Shown here in pieces: positions 61,579 to 64,000 of a stretch of 64,000 nucleotides of DNA. The notes beneath the pieces are model-generated. The model was not told the origin of the DNA. It did no database searches and saw only the letters and a list, made by a program, of their open reading frames with translations. The stretch comes from Reyranella sp. CPCC 100927. Lineage in GTDB: Bacteria; Pseudomonadota; Alphaproteobacteria; Reyranellales; Reyranellaceae. Positions within the stretch are counted from its first letter, which is position 1; each line of letters begins with the position of its first letter. Location of the stretch: the NCBI RefSeq assembly GCF_007859315.1, contig NZ_VOHA01000003.1, positions 1 through 64,000 of the forward strand, read 5' to 3'. A program made the translations under genes and the position numbers.

Positions 61579-62031
61579 ATGACCGACCTGATCGGCAGAA
61601 CGCAGGCTGACGGCACTGACCGGCAGATCCTGGCTCTTCTGCGTGAGAATGCGCGAGCATCGACGGCGGAGTTGGCACGCCGGCTCGGCCTGTCGCGCAC
61701 GACGATCCAGAGCCGGATCGAGCGACTGGAGCGGGCGGGCATCATTGTCGGCTACACGGTGCGCATCGCGGAGGAGCACGAGCGGGGTCAGCTCAAGGCC
61801 TACATCATGGTGACCTTGCAGCCCAAGCAATCGGGCTCGATCGAAGCGGCGTTGCGGAAGATGCCGGAAGTGCGGTCGTTGCATGCGGTCAGCGGACCTT
61901 TCGATCTTGTCGTCGTCGCCGTGGCACCATCGGTCGACGAGATGAATGCAACGATCGATCGCATCGGCGCGCTGACTGGTGTCGAACGCACCACCTCGGC
62001 CGTCGTTCTCTCGACGCGGATCGATCGTTAG
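61579..62031 (+). CDS. Lrp/AsnC-family transcription regulator
   Basis: The 150-residue protein has the AsnC-type helix-turn-helix (DRQILALLRENARASTAELA, RRLGLSRTTIQSRIERLE) and the RAM ligand-binding domain (KAYIMVTLQPKQSGSIEAAL, then HAVSGPFDLVVVAVA). Lrp/AsnC proteins sense amino acids. Given its divergent position to the saccharopine/ALDH7 operon, lysine or aminoadipate is the likely ligand, by inference. Confidence 0.9.
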   Translation: MTDLIGRTQADGTDRQILALLRENARASTAELARRLGLSRTTIQSRIERLERAGIIVGYTVRIAEEHERGQLKAYIMVTLQPKQSGSIEAALRKMPEVRSLHAVSGPFDLVVVAVAPSVDEMNATIDRIGALTGVERTTSAVVLSTRIDR

Positions 62032-62249
62032 CCGCCCCTGCATCAGGCTTGCCACCCGATCCGAAATGTAGGATAATCTTCAAAGTCTGAATGTTGTCGG
62101 AAAAATGTTGATTCGATTACCATCACCATCGTAAAGGGCGGTCATGGCAGGATGATCGTCGCGATGCGCGGGGGAGGGGCGTCAGCGAGCGCGAATGCAT
62201 CCACTGCACCGGCTTCGGCATCGAGTTCACGCGATTGAGGACGCTGACA

Positions 62250-63164
62250 GTGGCGGTACGCGACTTGCTGATGAGGGAAGACCTCCCGCTGACGCCTTCG
62301 GAAGAGAAGATCGTTCGACTTCTCCTGGCCGAGTATCCCACATCGGGGCTGGGCACGGCGACCAGCCTCGCGCGCCGTGCCGGGGTCAGCGATCCCACGG
62401 TGGTTCGCCTGGTGATGAAGCTGGGATTCAGCGGTTTTCCTGACTTCCAGGCGAAACTGTTGGCGGAAGTCGAGGCGCGGCTTCACTCGCCCCTGCTGAT
62501 GATGGAATCGAAACGCGCGCCGAAGGCGAGCGGAAGTCCCATCGTCACGTACCTTCGTTCCGTCGGCGAAGCGATCGAGAAGGCGCAGACCTCGGCACCC
62601 CTGCAGAGCTATGACCGGGCGGCGCGCCTGATCATGGGCGCCAAGGGGGAGGTCTTCACGCTGGGCGGCCGTTTCAGTCGCCATGTGGCCGGCATGTTTG
62701 CCGGCCATCTCGTGCAGTTGCGTCCGAGTGTGTCCGATATCGGCGCCGTTTCCGCCCAGACGTTTGACATTCTGGCCGAAGCCAGTAGCCGCGATGTCCT
62801 GATCGCATTCGACTATCGCCGCTATCAATCCGACGTCGTGGCGTTCGCGCGCCAGGCCAACGGCCGCGGCATCAGGATCATCCTGTTCACCGATCCGTGG
62901 CAGTCGCCGATCGCAGCCTTCTCGGAAGTGACGATCGTCAGTCCGGTGGAAGTGACATCGCCGTACGACACGCTGGCGCCGGCCGTCGGCCAGATGGAGG
63001 CGCTGGTCGCGCGCATCGTGTCGCTGGCCGACAGCGGCACGCGCGAACGCATCGAGCGGCTGGAGAAGGTGCGGGAGCAGAATGCGGTCACGGTGGATGA
63101 CGCGGATGCCGAAGAAACCGCGCGGCCGTCGGCACGGAAGCCGAGAAAGGACCGAAACGCGTGA
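62250..63164 (+). CDS. RpiR-family transcription regulator
   Basis: I use GTG 62250, with TTGAGGA eight bases upstream, giving 304 residues; a TTG at 62235 is in frame. The N-terminal RpiR helix-turn-helix is SEEKIVRLLLAEYPTSGLG, then SLARRAGVSDPTVVRLVMKL. A SIS-type domain follows, with GGRFSRHVAGMFAGHL and DVLIAFDYRRYQSDV. A charged tail (RKPRKDRNA) ends it. The stop overlaps the next start by TGATG. It should control the cysteine-hydrolase/glutamine-synthetase-like operon of which it is the first gene. The ligand is unknown. Confidence 0.87.
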   Translation: MAVRDLLMREDLPLTPSEEKIVRLLLAEYPTSGLGTATSLARRAGVSDPTVVRLVMKLGFSGFPDFQAKLLAEVEARLHSPLLMMESKRAPKASGSPIVTYLRSVGEAIEKAQTSAPLQSYDRAARLIMGAKGEVFTLGGRFSRHVAGMFAGHLVQLRPSVSDIGAVSAQTFDILAEASSRDVLIAFDYRRYQSDVVAFARQANGRGIRIILFTDPWQSPIAAFSEVTIVSPVEVTSPYDTLAPAVGQMEALVARIVSLADSGTRERIERLEKVREQNAVTVDDADAEETARPSARKPRKDRNA

Positions 63165-63808
63165 TGGATCCGCCATCCCGACGGGATGCGATGTTCCGCA
63201 AGGGGCAGACCGCGGTTCTCGTCGTCGACATGCAGGTCATCTGGCTCGAGCCTGGCGCGGATCCGTTCCACCCCGAGCACGGACCGGACCACTATTTCTA
63301 TCGCCAGACCGCCGCCACGACGATCCCCAATGTCCAGCGGATCCTGAAGGCGGCGCGCGCCAATGGAGTCGAGGTCGTTCACACGATCATCCAGAGCCTG
63401 ACGGAAGACGGCCGCGACCGCTCGCTCGACCACAAGCTGACGCCGATTCACGTGCCGCCGAGCCTGCCGGCAGGGCGGCCTGTTGCGGCCCTCGCGCCGG
63501 TCGGCGACGAGATCGTGCTGCCGAAAACCTCGTCGGGCGTCTTCAATTCGACCAACATCGACTACGTCCTGAAGAACCTCGGCATCCGCTACCTGATCGT
63601 CGTCGGCGTCATGACGGATCAGTGCGTGGATATGGCGGTCCGTGACGCGGCCGATCGCAGCTACCTGGTGACCTGCGTTGCCGACGCCTGCGCGACGGCC
63701 TCGGAGGAACGGCATGAAGCGGCTCTCAGGGCCTTCGGCGGCTATTGCTGGGTCACGGATACCGACACCGTCGTTGCGCGCATTGAAGCCCTCGGGAAGG
63801 ATGCATGA
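63164..63808 (+). CDS. Isochorismatase-like cysteine hydrolase
   Basis: The start is ATG 63164, overlapping the RpiR stop, giving 214 residues. The catalytic triad of the family is visible: Asp22 in AVLVVDMQ, Lys121 in VLPKTSSGVF and Cys154 in VMTDQCVDMAV. The family includes amidases such as N-carbamoylsarcosine and ureidoacrylate hydrolases as well as nicotinamidases. It may release ammonia from an amide before the downstream glutamine-synthetase-like enzyme. Its stop overlaps the next gene by four bases. Confidence 0.88.
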   Translation: MDPPSRRDAMFRKGQTAVLVVDMQVIWLEPGADPFHPEHGPDHYFYRQTAATTIPNVQRILKAARANGVEVVHTIIQSLTEDGRDRSLDHKLTPIHVPPSLPAGRPVAALAPVGDEIVLPKTSSGVFNSTNIDYVLKNLGIRYLIVVGVMTDQCVDMAVRDAADRSYLVTCVADACATASEERHEAALRAFGGYCWVTDTDTVVARIEALGKDA

Positions 63809-64000
63809 AATCGCCTGAAGCCCTGGTGAACGTGGTGACGACCGATCTCGGTGCGATCACACGTGGACGCCCCGTTGTCGAAAGCAGGCTCGAGAAGATC
63901 GCCCAGACCGGAGTCGGGTGGGTGCCGGCGAATCTCTCCATTACGCCGTTCAACTCCATTGCCGATCCGAATCCCTGGGGATCGACAGGAGATCTGCGGC
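63805..64000 (+). CDS. Glutamine synthetase-like protein (N-terminus only)
   Basis: The gene runs off the window; 65 codons are visible. VTTDLGAITRGRPVVESRL, then GVGWVPANLSI and NPWGSTGDLR, follow the N-terminal beta-Grasp domain pattern of type I glutamine synthetase and PuuA-type gamma-glutamyl-amine ligases. The start overlaps the hydrolase stop (ATGA). With only the N-terminus visible I cannot separate a true glutamine synthetase from a gamma-glutamyl-amide ligase used in amine breakdown. Confidence 0.75.
   Translation, partial: MKSPEALVNVVTTDLGAITRGRPVVESRLEKIAQTGVGWVPANLSITPFNSIADPNPWGSTGDLR

Overview
The window is about 64 kb of high-GC DNA (roughly 65% by eye), dense with short gene overlaps. 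It looks like the chromosome of a free-living or plant/soil-associated alphaproteobacterium. The signs are split branched-chain amino-acid (Liv) ABC genes, FecI/FecR signalling, a Bug-type solute receptor, and REP-like palindromes of the type common in Rhodospirillales/Hyphomicrobiales. Genus cannot be fixed from this sequence alone. I saw no rRNA, tRNA or CRISPR array.

Layout. (1) 1-10.1 kb: a hydroxamate siderophore locus. It holds the 3' end of a non-ribosomal peptide synthetase (A10 motif, carrier domain, thioesterase), a PvdE-type peptide exporter, an FhuF-type reductase, an ornithine/lysine N-hydroxylase, an IucB-type N-acetyltransferase, a TonB-dependent receptor with an STN signalling domain, and a PepSY membrane protein. 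(2) 10.3-15.2 kb: an ABC-F protein, a TPR protein and a UbiD-family decarboxylase. (3) 15.3-21.6 kb: a PhnD-like protein leading livK-livH-livM-livG, with livF separated and inverted. (4) 21.7-36.0 kb: an STN/TonB-like exported protein, an ECF sigma factor, a FecR anti-sigma and a 3,950-residue filamentous-haemagglutinin-type exoprotein, which together look like a surface-signalling module controlling a giant adhesin. (5) 36-54 kb: an accessory region with single enzymes and regulators (SRPBCC, GNAT, AraC, VOC dioxygenase, Rrf2, amine oxidase-like flavoprotein, DUF72, papain-like protease, thioesterase, cupin, DinB, TetR). It also has decayed IS66 and IS110 copies, gene remnants and many dispersed repeats. 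Within it lies a low-GC pair, a PD-(D/E)XK nuclease plus a KAP P-loop NTPase (40.3-43.5 kb), the best candidate for an undescribed defence-type system. (6) 54-64 kb: catabolic genes. These are a Bug receptor, PhzF, a PLP D-cysteine desulfhydrase/ACC deaminase-like enzyme, a PPOX flavoprotein, a lysine/aminoadipate cassette (ALDH7 plus saccharopine dehydrogenase-like, with a divergent Lrp regulator), and an RpiR - cysteine hydrolase - glutamine synthetase-like operon that runs off the end.

A dispersed hairpin family (arms CTGTCATYCCGAGCG / CGCTCGGRATGACAG) occurs at least five times as full palindromes and as two or three half copies. Every copy sits just 3' of a stop codon, which suggests a role in transcript ends or a preference for those sites.
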